A DNA stretch of 10,520 nt, from the NCBI GenBank assembly GCA_947165555.1, contig CAMVAR010000011.1, forward strand, positions 1 to 10,520, given 5' to 3'. Source of the stretch: an uncultured Pseudomonadota bacterium. GTDB lineage: Bacteria > Pseudomonadota > Alphaproteobacteria > Rs-D84. This document shows positions 1-5,656 of this stretch, in pieces; position 1 is the stretch's first letter; every line of letters starts with the position of its first letter. The position numbers and the translations under genes are program-made. Under the pieces are notes generated by a model that was given only the letters and a program-made list of their open reading frames with translations, was not told the origin of the DNA and ran no database searches.

Positions 1-1
1 G

Positions 2-673
2 GGTGCTGATGGTAAATTGACACACGCCTGGACAACATCTTGGGGAACAACAACCCGTATGATGGGCAGTTTGTTTATGACCCACAGTGATGATGATGGT
101 CTGATTTTGCCACCGGCGGTTGCCCCGTACCAGGTTGTGATTATCCCAATTACACGCGGTGATGAAAATATTGATGCAATGAATGAATTTACCGCTAATT
201 TGGAATCCCAGTTGCATGAACGTGGCATTCGTGTTTTGACGGATAACACGGATATGCGTGCACCCGATAAAATGTGGAAATGGATTAAGCGTGGTGTTCC
301 ATTGCGGGTTGAAATTGGCGCACGCGAAATGGAAACGGGCACGGTTACGGTTACGCGGCGCGATTTGGGTAAATCTTCGCGTGAGGCAATTTCTGTTGCC
401 GATTTTGGTGAAACGATTGCATCAAAACTTGATGCGATGCAACACGATATGTATGCGGCCGCCGATGCGCGTAATCGTGCGATGATACACAATGTTGCGA
501 ACTTGGACGAATTGAGTACAGAATTAGACAAGGGGACAATCGGATTTTTCCGTATTAAATATACCGAAACACAAAATGAAAAATTTGATGCGTTAATTGA
601 AAAATATAAAATTTCTCGTCGTTGTCTGGATGATGCCGACCCAAGTTTTGTGTTTGTTGCAAAATCATATTAA
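2..673 (+). CDS. proS: Proline--tRNA ligase (ProRS), archaeal/eukaryotic-type, C-terminal part
   Basis: This is the 3' end of a class II aminoacyl-tRNA synthetase that charges tRNA-Pro with proline in the cytoplasm. The frame is already open at the window edge, so the N-terminus and motifs 1 and 2 are missing; 223 residues are visible. Near the left edge THAWTTSWGTTTRMMG holds class II motif 3 with its ATP-binding arginine, followed by GLILPPAVAPYQVVIIPI, the junction to the anticodon-binding domain. The protein ends in AKSY, the tyrosine-terminated tail typical of the archaeal/eukaryotic-like (type 3) enzymes. The C-terminal domain is short: the zinc-binding cysteines of many type 3 enzymes appear absent, DADPS lying where a CxxCG-like motif is expected. 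It is followed at once by a strong terminator and converges on the next gene. Identification is confident from the motif 3 block and the C-terminus; the subtype is inferred from these same features. Confidence 0.93.
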   Translation, partial: GADGKLTHAWTTSWGTTTRMMGSLFMTHSDDDGLILPPAVAPYQVVIIPITRGDENIDAMNEFTANLESQLHERGIRVLTDNTDMRAPDKMWKWIKRGVPLRVEIGAREMETGTVTVTRRDLGKSSREAISVADFGETIASKLDAMQHDMYAAADARNRAMIHNVANLDELSTELDKGTIGFFRIKYTETQNEKFDALIEKYKISRRCLDDADPSFVFVAKSY

Positions 674-698
674 AAAACGGGGCGTTGCCCCGTTTTTT
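672..698. terminator. Bidirectional intrinsic terminator between proS and the phosphotransacylase-like gene
   Basis: A perfect 12-bp inverted repeat (672-683 and 687-698) has a 3-base loop, a GGGGC/GCCCC core, and A6 on the left and T6 on the right. It can therefore end transcription in both directions. It starts inside the proS stop codon and overlaps the stop codon of the minus-strand gene. Confidence 0.93.
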
Positions 699-1449
699 AA
701 TCCTTGCATGCGGTTATAATGTTGTGGGTCAATGTTTCCGCGGTTGCGCCACGCGAATTTAACACTATGGTACTTTTCCCGCCCATTAAAAAGCATTGAA
801 TTTCCCAATCGTTGGACAGTACCGACAGTGATTTAAATATCGCGTTACCTGTATTTATGTTGTCCACTATAACTATGTCGGCGGATTCGCCGGTTAAATG
901 TTTTTCACCGCGCACAGATTGGTCCAATGCGACATCTAATTGTTCAACGCGCAATGTACCCGCCGGAAATTCGTCTGCATGCGCCGCGCGCCACGAATGC
1001 AACATGGGCGATATTTTTGTGTTTGTATCCCCACCCGCCGATATCAGCGATATAAACGGTGCGCGCGTCGTTCCAAAAATTTGCCCAAATAATTTCACTG
1101 CGTTTTGGACAATGTGTGTCAATTGGTTTTCGTCCGGCATTGGAACGCACGCCGCGTCGGTCAGTATAAATGGCGCACGATTCCCAGATTTATTAAAACA
1201 CACCGCGCAATGTGTCAGATAGAATTTTTCGCCGGCATACAGTTTTTTATTTATCGCAATTATGTGGCGCAGGAAATCATCCGAATGAATATCGCACTTT
1301 AATAAAACAAAATCGTCGGGTGCGCCATTCAATTCATCGTTTTCGGGTGCGGATTCCCACCCTGCGATATTTTTACATTCGCCCATTGCGCGTTCAATTG
1401 CATTTTTATATTTTTCGGTCACATTTCCAAAACACAGAATTTTTTTCAT
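697..1449 (-). CDS. Phosphate acetyl/butyryltransferase family protein (Ptb/Pta-like), short
   Basis: Enzymes of this family move an acyl group between coenzyme A and phosphate (acetyl-CoA or butyryl-CoA to the acyl-phosphate), a step that usually feeds an acyl kinase making ATP. The 250-residue product has family landmarks in order: PFILTDAACVPMPDENQLTH near residue 93 (compare LLITDAA in Ptb), a VALD segment near 175 (compare GPLALD), ADIVIVDNINTGNAIFKSL near 191-210 (compare ADILLVPDIEAGNVLYKSL), and the C-terminal GGKSTIVLNSRGATAETL with R233 in the SRG position. Typical family members have about 300-330 residues, so this copy is shorter and N-terminally reduced. AAGG lies 7 bases before the ATG. 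No acyl kinase gene is next to it in the window. The family call is fairly sure; the substrate, and whether it is active, cannot be read from the sequence. Confidence 0.68.
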   Translation of the reverse strand: MKKILCFGNVTEKYKNAIERAMGECKNIAGWESAPENDELNGAPDDFVLLKCDIHSDDFLRHIIAINKKLYAGEKFYLTHCAVCFNKSGNRAPFILTDAACVPMPDENQLTHIVQNAVKLFGQIFGTTRAPFISLISAGGDTNTKISPMLHSWRAAHADEFPAGTLRVEQLDVALDQSVRGEKHLTGESADIVIVDNINTGNAIFKSLSVLSNDWEIQCFLMGGKSTIVLNSRGATAETLTHNIITACKD

Positions 1450-1523
1450 TCTTATACCTTAATTTAACTATACGCGTGGAATCTTATCAAAATATAAATA
1501 TTTTTATCAAATACTTTTTTATA

Positions 1524-1551
1524 TTGCGTGATGGCAAAAATTTGATATTAT
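1524..1551 (+). promoter_or_regulatory. Sigma70-type promoter of the structured RNA at 1558
   Basis: TTGCGT (1524-1529) and TATTAT (1546-1551) are separated by 16 bases. This predicts a start at about 1558, just upstream of the structured segment and about 197 bases ahead of the next start codon. Confidence 0.55.
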
Positions 1552-1557
1552 TAAATT

Positions 1558-1733
1558 GCCGATGGGGTTCCGTTGGTGAGCATTTAACAGCTCTTACAGT
1601 CGTCCAAGAATACGATAATTCTCCAATCAAAAGTGGTTGGAGTGCGTCGAATATATTGAATAAGGCGTTGCAATACTGTATTGCTGTTAAAACTCCAACC
1701 GCTTGAAATTTTTTTCGGTGGTTTTCTTTTTTT
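1558..1733 (+). ncRNA. Candidate structured RNA: stand-alone sRNA or attenuator leader
   Basis: This stretch has no convincing protein gene, has a promoter in front, and is rich in complementary segments. Option A is a rod: 1583-1591 pairs with 1683-1691 (perfect 9 bp), 1595-1600 with 1675-1680 (perfect 6 bp), shorter pairs of 1572-1580 with 1693-1699, and an apical hairpin 1621-1628/1635-1642 (8 bp, one G-U). Option B is a 13-bp stem 1631-1643/1692-1704 (one G-U) enclosing hairpin 1670-1675/1679-1684, followed four bases later by T7 (1709-1715) and a second T-rich tract (1722-1733), so it resembles a terminator. The options exclude each other because 1635-1642 and 1692-1699 are used by both. 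Short segments (GTTGGTGAGCAT, CGTCCAAGAA) recall the terminal region of enterobacterial 6S RNA, but their position in the fold differs. Either a free RNA or a leader of the 68-aa gene is possible. Confidence 0.45.
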
Positions 1734-1754
1734 ATCAACTAAAAGGCTTATAAA

Positions 1755-1961
1755 ATGTTTGTCCCCGAAACGGTGGTGATGTCCGAGGCAGTTGCGCAAT
1801 CGTTGATAAGTGCGCTTTATCGATATTACGAAACACCGAATCATAAAATGACAATCGGTGAATTGTATTTATTGCTGAAATTGGTTTTATCAAAATTGGA
1901 AGACGAAATGGATGAAAAGGGATTATTGGACGGATTAAAAACATCTTTGAACGAACACTAA
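1755..1961 (+). CDS. Small protein of unknown function (68 aa)
   Basis: I do not recognise this protein. It has 68 residues, no signal peptide and no membrane segment, and appears mostly helical with an acidic, charged C-terminal half (KLEDEMDEKG). AAAAGG lies 8 bases before the ATG, a good ribosome binding site, which supports real translation. It lies downstream of the structured RNA at 1558-1733, which could act as its leader, and 46 bases upstream of ldh, which has its own -10 element. The segment ALYRYYETPNHKMTIGELYLLL resembles AIAEKYQATGHTVGDSWYLA in the 151-aa protein encoded at 6983-7438; this may be a shared helical unit or coincidence. The gene is likely real, function unknown. Confidence 0.6.
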   Translation: MFVPETVVMSEAVAQSLISALYRYYETPNHKMTIGELYLLLKLVLSKLEDEMDEKGLLDGLKTSLNEH

Positions 1962-1978
1962 CACTAACCATTAATTTA

Positions 1979-1987
1979 TGATATAAT
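1979..1987 (+). promoter_or_regulatory. Extended -10 promoter element of ldh
   Basis: TGATATAAT is a perfect extended -10 (TG, one base, TATAAT) 20 bases upstream of the ldh start codon. No good -35 is seen at 17 bases, as expected for extended -10 promoters. The same 14 bases (1974-1987) recur upstream of the barrel gene at 9384. Confidence 0.55.
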
Positions 1988-2007
1988 GGTACCAACAGGA
2001 GACAGAT

Positions 2008-2937
2008 ATGAAAATTGCAATTATTGGTGTTGGTTCGGTCGGTTCGGCGGTTGCAACCGCGGTTAAAAATACGGGACTGGTTCATGAAATGGTTTTATAC
2101 GACCGCGATGGTGTGCGCGCCCGTGCCGCCGCCCAAGATTTGGGGCATGCCGCAACATTTGGTTTTGATGTTAAAATTACGGCCGTGAATAATTATCGTG
2201 GCATTCGTGGGTCTGACATTGTGATTATTGCCGCCGGTGCGAATCAAAAACCTGGTGAAACACGCACAGACCTGTTACAGCATAATGCCGATGTCATTCG
2301 TGATATTGTACCGCGTGTTATGGCAAACGTTGATGCAAAACATGTCATATTGATTGTCGTTACAAACCCGTTGGATGTTATGGTTATGTTGGCGCAATCA
2401 CTGTCTAAATTACCGCCGTCACGTGTTATTGGCACTGGGACAATGTTGGATTCGGCACGGTTGCGTACGATATTGTCGCGACATTTGTCGGTGTCGCCTC
2501 AATCGATTCATTCGTATGTTTTGGGCGAACATGGCGATGCCAGTGTTATTGATTGGACATCTATAACAATTGGTGGATTATCGTTGGATGAATTTTGTCG
2601 GCAAACACATAATCAGATTACATCTGCAACCCGTAATACAATCGAATATCGTGTACGAAATGCGGCGTACGAAATAATACGCGGACGTGGTGCAACATGG
2701 GACGGCATTGGTGCGGCGGTGTCTGATTTGTTGCGCTGTATAATCAATAACGAACATCGAATTTTAACCGTATCCACGATTGACGGCACGGGCGCATCTG
2801 CGGTTGCGATGTCTTTGCCGCGTGTTGTTGGTGCGTCGGGCGTCGTTGTCACATTACATCCAAAAATGTCGGCGACGGAATCGGCTGGTCTGCGACGCAG
2901 TGGGCGCATTATTCACAAGAATTATTCACGATTGTAA
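2008..2937 (+). CDS. ldh: L-lactate dehydrogenase
   Basis: Cytoplasmic NAD-dependent oxidoreductase converting pyruvate and NADH to L-lactate and NAD+, regenerating NAD+ in fermentation. The 309-residue length fits the LDH/MDH family. The N-terminal Rossmann fold has the glycine motif G7-V-G-S-V-G12 and D32 (LYDRD) for the NAD ribose. The mobile loop reads GANQKPGETR: Q80 sits at the position that separates LDH (Gln) from malate dehydrogenase (Arg), and R86 is the catalytic-loop arginine. N120 (TNPLD), D148 and R151 (GTMLDSARLR), and H175 (LGEHGD) match Asn140, Asp168, Arg171 and His195 of the reference numbering. AGGAG lies 8-9 bases before the ATG. It has its own extended -10 element, and no clear terminator follows. 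LDH is preferred over MDH because of Q80; substrate choice in this family can shift, so lactate is very likely but not proved. Confidence 0.9.
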   Translation: MKIAIIGVGSVGSAVATAVKNTGLVHEMVLYDRDGVRARAAAQDLGHAATFGFDVKITAVNNYRGIRGSDIVIIAAGANQKPGETRTDLLQHNADVIRDIVPRVMANVDAKHVILIVVTNPLDVMVMLAQSLSKLPPSRVIGTGTMLDSARLRTILSRHLSVSPQSIHSYVLGEHGDASVIDWTSITIGGLSLDEFCRQTHNQITSATRNTIEYRVRNAAYEIIRGRGATWDGIGAAVSDLLRCIINNEHRILTVSTIDGTGASAVAMSLPRVVGASGVVVTLHPKMSATESAGLRRSGRIIHKNYSRL

Positions 2938-3032
2938 ATCTTTGTGACGGGAAAACATACCCGGATTGTGGCAAACATTCATATTTATGTGCGTGTACAT
3001 GCGTGCTATGTTTATGGCATGGGGGAAATCAA

Positions 3033-3335
3033 ATGCCATCAGATATTGAATACCAACAATTACCAACTTATCGTGGTTTTTGCGCATGTCGCGCGGGACG
3101 ACAAATCGGTGAAATAGATATATTGGTAATTGGTGTTGACCGTATAGTTATTGAATCAACAGACATTGATAGCGCATATAAAAATACAGACCTGTGTCAT
3201 AATTTGGTGGAATGCGTCGTTGAATTTGCCCGTCGTACGCATCGAAAAATTTTATCAATGTGTCCACGTGCACAATCTATATTTAATCGGTGCCCGGAAT
3301 TTGATGACGTACGTCTGATTCATGTGGCGGCATAA
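3033..3335 (+). CDS. GNAT-fold small protein of the YjdJ type (possible N-acetyltransferase)
   Basis: The 100-residue product resembles the minimal YjdJ-type branch of the GCN5-related N-acetyltransferases, which are about 90-100 residues long and have few characterised substrates. The best match is the C-terminal half: NLVECVVEFARRTHRKILSMC followed by PRAQSIFNRCPEFDDVRLI, the family pattern of a helix, a Cys-Pro strand and a final Pro-Glu motif. The acetyl-CoA loop, usually rich in glycine (RGxGI), reads YKNTDLCHN here and lacks these glycines, so activity is doubtful. I chose the ATG at 3033, not one 30 bases upstream, because GGGGGA lies 6 bases before it and because the family starts there. 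It converges on sodB across a shared terminator. Confidence 0.6.
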   Translation: MPSDIEYQQLPTYRGFCACRAGRQIGEIDILVIGVDRIVIESTDIDSAYKNTDLCHNLVECVVEFARRTHRKILSMCPRAQSIFNRCPEFDDVRLIHVAA

Positions 3336-3338
3336 AAT

Positions 3339-3364
3339 AATACGCGGTAAAATTACCGCGTATT
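3339..3364. terminator. Bidirectional terminator between the GNAT-like gene and sodB
   Basis: Inverted repeat AATACGCGGTAA (3339-3350) / TTACCGCGTATT (3353-3364), with the inner A-T pairs probably open to form the loop. A/T-rich flanks lie on both sides. It sits between two convergent stop codons. Confidence 0.8.
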
Positions 3365-3948
3365 TAAAATTCCATATTACTAAGTACAAATTTCCAATCT
3401 ATCATAAATTGCAAAAACGCGTCAACATATTCGCCACGCCGGTTTTGCCAATCAAGGTAATACGCATGTTCCCACAAATCCAATGTCAGTATTGGTTTTT
3501 GTTTGTGGGCAATAGGGGTATCTGCATTTTTGGTGGCAACAATTTGGAAATTTTTCCCATCGTGTATTAACCACACCCAACCCGAACCAAATACGTCGGC
3601 GGCCACAGATTTAAATTGTTCAATAAATTTATCCGCACCCCCAAACGCATCAGAAAGTATGTCCGGTACATCACCATTTCCGCGCCCCAGACAGTTAAAA
3701 AAGAATTCATGATTAAAAACCTGGGCGGCGTTATTGAATATTTTTTGTGCGTTTGAATCATTGGTTGCATTTACAATTATTTCCCGCAGGTCCATATTTG
3801 CATATTTTGTGCCTGCAATCATTTTATTTAAATTTGCGATATATGTTCCCAAATGTTTATCATGATGAATTCGTACTGTATCGGCCGACATATATGGAAC
3901 CAAATCTGTGTCACGAAATGGTAATGGAAAATCGTTCAGATTAAACAT
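3364..3948 (-). CDS. sodB: Superoxide dismutase, Fe type
   Basis: Converts superoxide to oxygen and hydrogen peroxide, in the cytoplasm since no signal peptide is seen. The 194 residues match the usual bacterial Fe/Mn-SOD length. The metal ligands are all present: H28 (HHDKH), H80 (NHEFFFNC), D157 and H161 (DLWEHAYYLDWQNRR). Q76 in NNAAQVFNHEFF occupies the place of the active-site glutamine typical of Fe-SODs; Mn enzymes carry glycine there and supply the glutamine from a later loop. The start is supported by AAGGGAG 7 bases before the ATG. Upstream, at 3975-3987, is a perfect 5-bp inverted repeat TTGTA-TAT-TACAA that could be an operator or chance in AT-rich DNA. The gene stands alone and ends in a terminator shared with the convergent GNAT-like gene. 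The metal assignment rests on Q76 and is inference. Confidence 0.93.
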   Translation of the reverse strand: MFNLNDFPLPFRDTDLVPYMSADTVRIHHDKHLGTYIANLNKMIAGTKYANMDLREIIVNATNDSNAQKIFNNAAQVFNHEFFFNCLGRGNGDVPDILSDAFGGADKFIEQFKSVAADVFGSGWVWLIHDGKNFQIVATKNADTPIAHKQKPILTLDLWEHAYYLDWQNRRGEYVDAFLQFMIDWKFVLSNMEF

Positions 3949-4040
3949 ATTTTGCTCCCTTGGTAATTATCGTATTGTATATTACAACATAAAATAAAAA
4001 TCACCACAGGAAAAATAGTTCGCATTTTATGAAAAATAAC

Positions 4041-4070
4041 TTGCACAGATGTGATACTTGTTTCTATAAT
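4041..4070 (+). promoter_or_regulatory. Sigma70-type promoter of the thioredoxin-like/cvpA unit
   Basis: TTGCAC (4041-4046) and a perfect TATAAT (4065-4070) are separated by 18 bases. The expected start near 4077 leaves a leader of about 20 bases before the ATG at 4097. Confidence 0.72.
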
Positions 4071-4096
4071 CTAAATATTGCGAAAGGAGTTTTAAA

Positions 4097-4660
4097 ATGA
4101 AAAAATCATTGGTTTTGGGTATGCTGACCACGGTTCTGACGGGGAATGCAATTGGTGCAGATGTCACATTGTACTATTCGCCGACATGTCCACATTGTCA
4201 TCACGCGCGTGAATTCATTTCACAACATTTGGTATATGAATATCCGTCTATAAACGTTACGGCGGTTAATGTTATGGAAGGTGCGAATCGTACAGAATTT
4301 TTTGATGTGTTAAAGAAATGTGCACTCGAATCTGGTGGGGTTCCGGTAATTGTTGTTGGTCAAGAATGTTTTCAGGGCTTTGGTGATGCAAGTGGCGATA
4401 AATTGCGCACAGCCATAGAGGTGGATATGGATGACGCGGCCAAGGTATTGGCGGCCGAAAATAAAAATTCATTGGCATCAGACGCGGATGCGTTTCGTGC
4501 GGCGCACCCTGAACGTGCCGATGTGATTGTTGAACGTGATGCCCCAAATGATTCAAAAAATTCGGATACAAAAACAAATCCAATTTGGTTTTATGCCGGG
4601 TTGATTGTATTGGTGTTGGGATTGGGATTTGTATTTACCCGTCGTGGCAATAAAAAATAA
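4097..4660 (+). CDS. Periplasmic thioredoxin-fold protein with CPHC site and C-terminal membrane anchor
   Basis: Likely a thiol-disulfide oxidoreductase facing the periplasm. The 187 residues begin with a signal peptide (MKK, hydrophobic stretch, NAIGA, cleavage near residue 20-21). The mature part opens with a thioredoxin-like strand and the active site C31-P-H-C34 (YYSPTCPHCHHAREF), the dipeptide of DsbA, followed by the cis-proline loop GGVPVIVVGQECF with P83. Cys75 and Cys91 are additional. The domain is compact (about residues 22-110), closer to a glutaredoxin than to full DsbA. A charged, probably flexible linker (about 115-160) leads to one transmembrane helix (about 163-180) ending in RRGNKK, so the tail is probably cytoplasmic. 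AAAGGAG lies 7 bases before the ATG. The stop overlaps the first base of the cvpA-like ATG (TAATG), implying coupled translation. The direction of its redox reaction and its partner are not visible. Confidence 0.78.
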   Translation: MKKSLVLGMLTTVLTGNAIGADVTLYYSPTCPHCHHAREFISQHLVYEYPSINVTAVNVMEGANRTEFFDVLKKCALESGGVPVIVVGQECFQGFGDASGDKLRTAIEVDMDDAAKVLAAENKNSLASDADAFRAAHPERADVIVERDAPNDSKNSDTKTNPIWFYAGLIVLVLGLGFVFTRRGNKK

Positions 4661-5436
4661 TGGGACATGGTATGTTTGATTTAACAATTCTTGATTATTC
4701 CTATATCGTGATATTGTTGGCGTCAACAATATGGGCGACAATTCGTGGCGGTATATATGAAACGGTTGCAACAATATCATGGGTTGTGGCGGCAATAACG
4801 GCGCGATTTGTGTCGCCATTGTTGGACCGTCTGTTTCAGTCGTGGTTTGGGTTATCTGAATCCACAGTTGGGACATTGGTGGCATCATATTTTATTGTGT
4901 TTTTTGTAATATTATTGGTTGTTGGCTTTTTCAATCAGAAGTTACGCGATAAAATCCAGGCCAGCATGATGTCCGTCATGGACCATACATTGGGGGTGAT
5001 ATTTGGCATTGTTCGTGCGGTTGTGTTTATGGGGGTGTTTTATTGGGTTGCATTGTGGTATTTTTCCGACATTCCGCATGCGCCACATTGGTTTGCCGAT
5101 GCGCGCACCCGTCCCATAATGCAGGTTACCGCCGTAAAATTGGATGATTGGTTTTTCCCCGGCCCACGCAGCAAATTGTTGCAACGTGATATGGACGGTT
5201 CGCGTGCAGCCCAGAGCATATATGATAATCTGATAAATCCGCGTGTTGTTGATAAGTCCAATGCGCCGACATCCAATGGCGATAAGCGGCCATCGACCCC
5301 GGATACATCAGATGAAACCGGATATAAAAATTCTGAACGGTCCGCGTTGGAAAACCAACTGTTGCAGATAGAATCTGTTGCAAATGCGGTTGAACAACGT
5401 GCCGCCGAACGCGAAAAACAAGAAAATAAAAAGTAA
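4660..5436 (+). CDS. cvpA: CvpA-family inner-membrane protein
   Basis: A CvpA-family membrane protein, named for a role in colicin V production in E. coli; its wider role in the envelope is poorly defined. The N-terminal about 150 residues have the family layout of four hydrophobic segments (roughly residues 12-29, 34-50, 68-92 and 110-132), with the RGG turn after the first and MSVMDHTLGVIFGIVRAVV before the last, corresponding to the conserved D-x(5)-G-x(3)-G-x(2)-R region. The C-terminal about 100 residues are hydrophilic, and the last 30 (ENQLLQIESVANAVEQRAAE) look like a coiled coil. At 258 residues it is longer than the usual 160-190 because of this tail. The first ATG overlaps the previous stop; the ATG at 4672 would remove four residues, has GGGA upstream, and is equally possible. 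It is the last gene of a two-gene unit. Confidence 0.82.
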   Translation: MGHGMFDLTILDYSYIVILLASTIWATIRGGIYETVATISWVVAAITARFVSPLLDRLFQSWFGLSESTVGTLVASYFIVFFVILLVVGFFNQKLRDKIQASMMSVMDHTLGVIFGIVRAVVFMGVFYWVALWYFSDIPHAPHWFADARTRPIMQVTAVKLDDWFFPGPRSKLLQRDMDGSRAAQSIYDNLINPRVVDKSNAPTSNGDKRPSTPDTSDETGYKNSERSALENQLLQIESVANAVEQRAAEREKQENKK

Positions 5437-5437
5437 G

Positions 5438-5467
5438 AAAAAACGGAATCAATCGATTCCGTTTTTT
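5438..5467. terminator. Bidirectional terminator between cvpA and tRNA-Thr
   Basis: A 13-bp stem (AAAAAACGGAATC at 5438-5450, GATTCCGTTTTTT at 5455-5467) with a 4-base loop. The T run extends past the stem on the plus strand, and the A run serves as the U tract for the minus-strand tRNA. Confidence 0.93.
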
Positions 5468-5476
5468 TTTTACTTC

Positions 5477-5552
5477 TGGTGCCGGTTATCGGACTTGAAC
5501 CAATGACCTACTGATTACAAATCAGCCGCTCTACCAACTGAGCTAAACCGGC
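5477..5552 (-). tRNA. tRNA-Thr(UGU)
   Basis: A 76-base cloverleaf on the minus strand. The acceptor stem is GCCGGTT/AACCGGC with discriminator A and an encoded CCA (5477-5479). The D arm contains AGCTCAGTTGGTAGAGC. The anticodon loop TTTGTAA gives anticodon TGT, reading ACA and other threonine ACN codons. The T arm contains GGTTCAAGTCC. It has its own promoter upstream on the minus strand and ends in the terminator shared with cvpA. The wobble base U34 belongs to a four-codon box, the class modified by TrhP, whose gene lies divergently next to it. Confidence 0.96.
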
Positions 5553-5564
5553 AACGTGCTTGTA

Positions 5565-5592
5565 ATTATACATACGCGCGCAACCAAAGCAA
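5565..5592 (-). promoter_or_regulatory. Promoter of tRNA-Thr
   Basis: Read on the minus strand: TTGCTT (5592-5587), 16 bases, TATAAT (5570-5565). The -10 ends 12 bases before the first base of the tRNA, so the primary transcript would have only a short 5' leader. Confidence 0.72.
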
Positions 5593-5656
5593 GTAAAAAT
5601 TTGCGTTTTATAAAATAAATCTTGAAAATGATGTTTAAGGGGTTAGTATTCAGATT

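Noticed and set aside
812..1222. 136-codon plus-strand frame
   Set aside because: Entirely antisense to the phosphotransacylase-like gene, with no ribosome site and no family resemblance.
1212..1706. Long plus-strand open frame (164 codons) across the phosphotransacylase gene start and the RNA region
   Set aside because: Most of it is antisense to the supported gene, with no ribosome site and an unlikely composition rich in Arg, His and Tyr.
1558..1715. 6S RNA (ssrS) from matches to GTTGGTGAGCAT and CGTCCAAGAA
   Set aside because: The words resemble the terminal region of E. coli 6S RNA as I remember it, but here they lie near the base of the fold and the spacing differs. Kept only as one option for an unassigned RNA.
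2008..2937. Malate dehydrogenase
   Set aside because: Residue 80 in GANQKPGETR is Gln, the LDH-type residue; MDH has Arg here.
2938..3032. Terminator after ldh or a hidden small gene
   Set aside because: Only a 4-bp CGGG/CCCG pair without a T tract and a weak CATGC/GCATG pair; no supported reading frame.
3364..3948. Mn-type superoxide dismutase
   Set aside because: Q76 precedes the NHEFFF motif as in Fe enzymes, and the glycine expected for Mn enzymes is absent.
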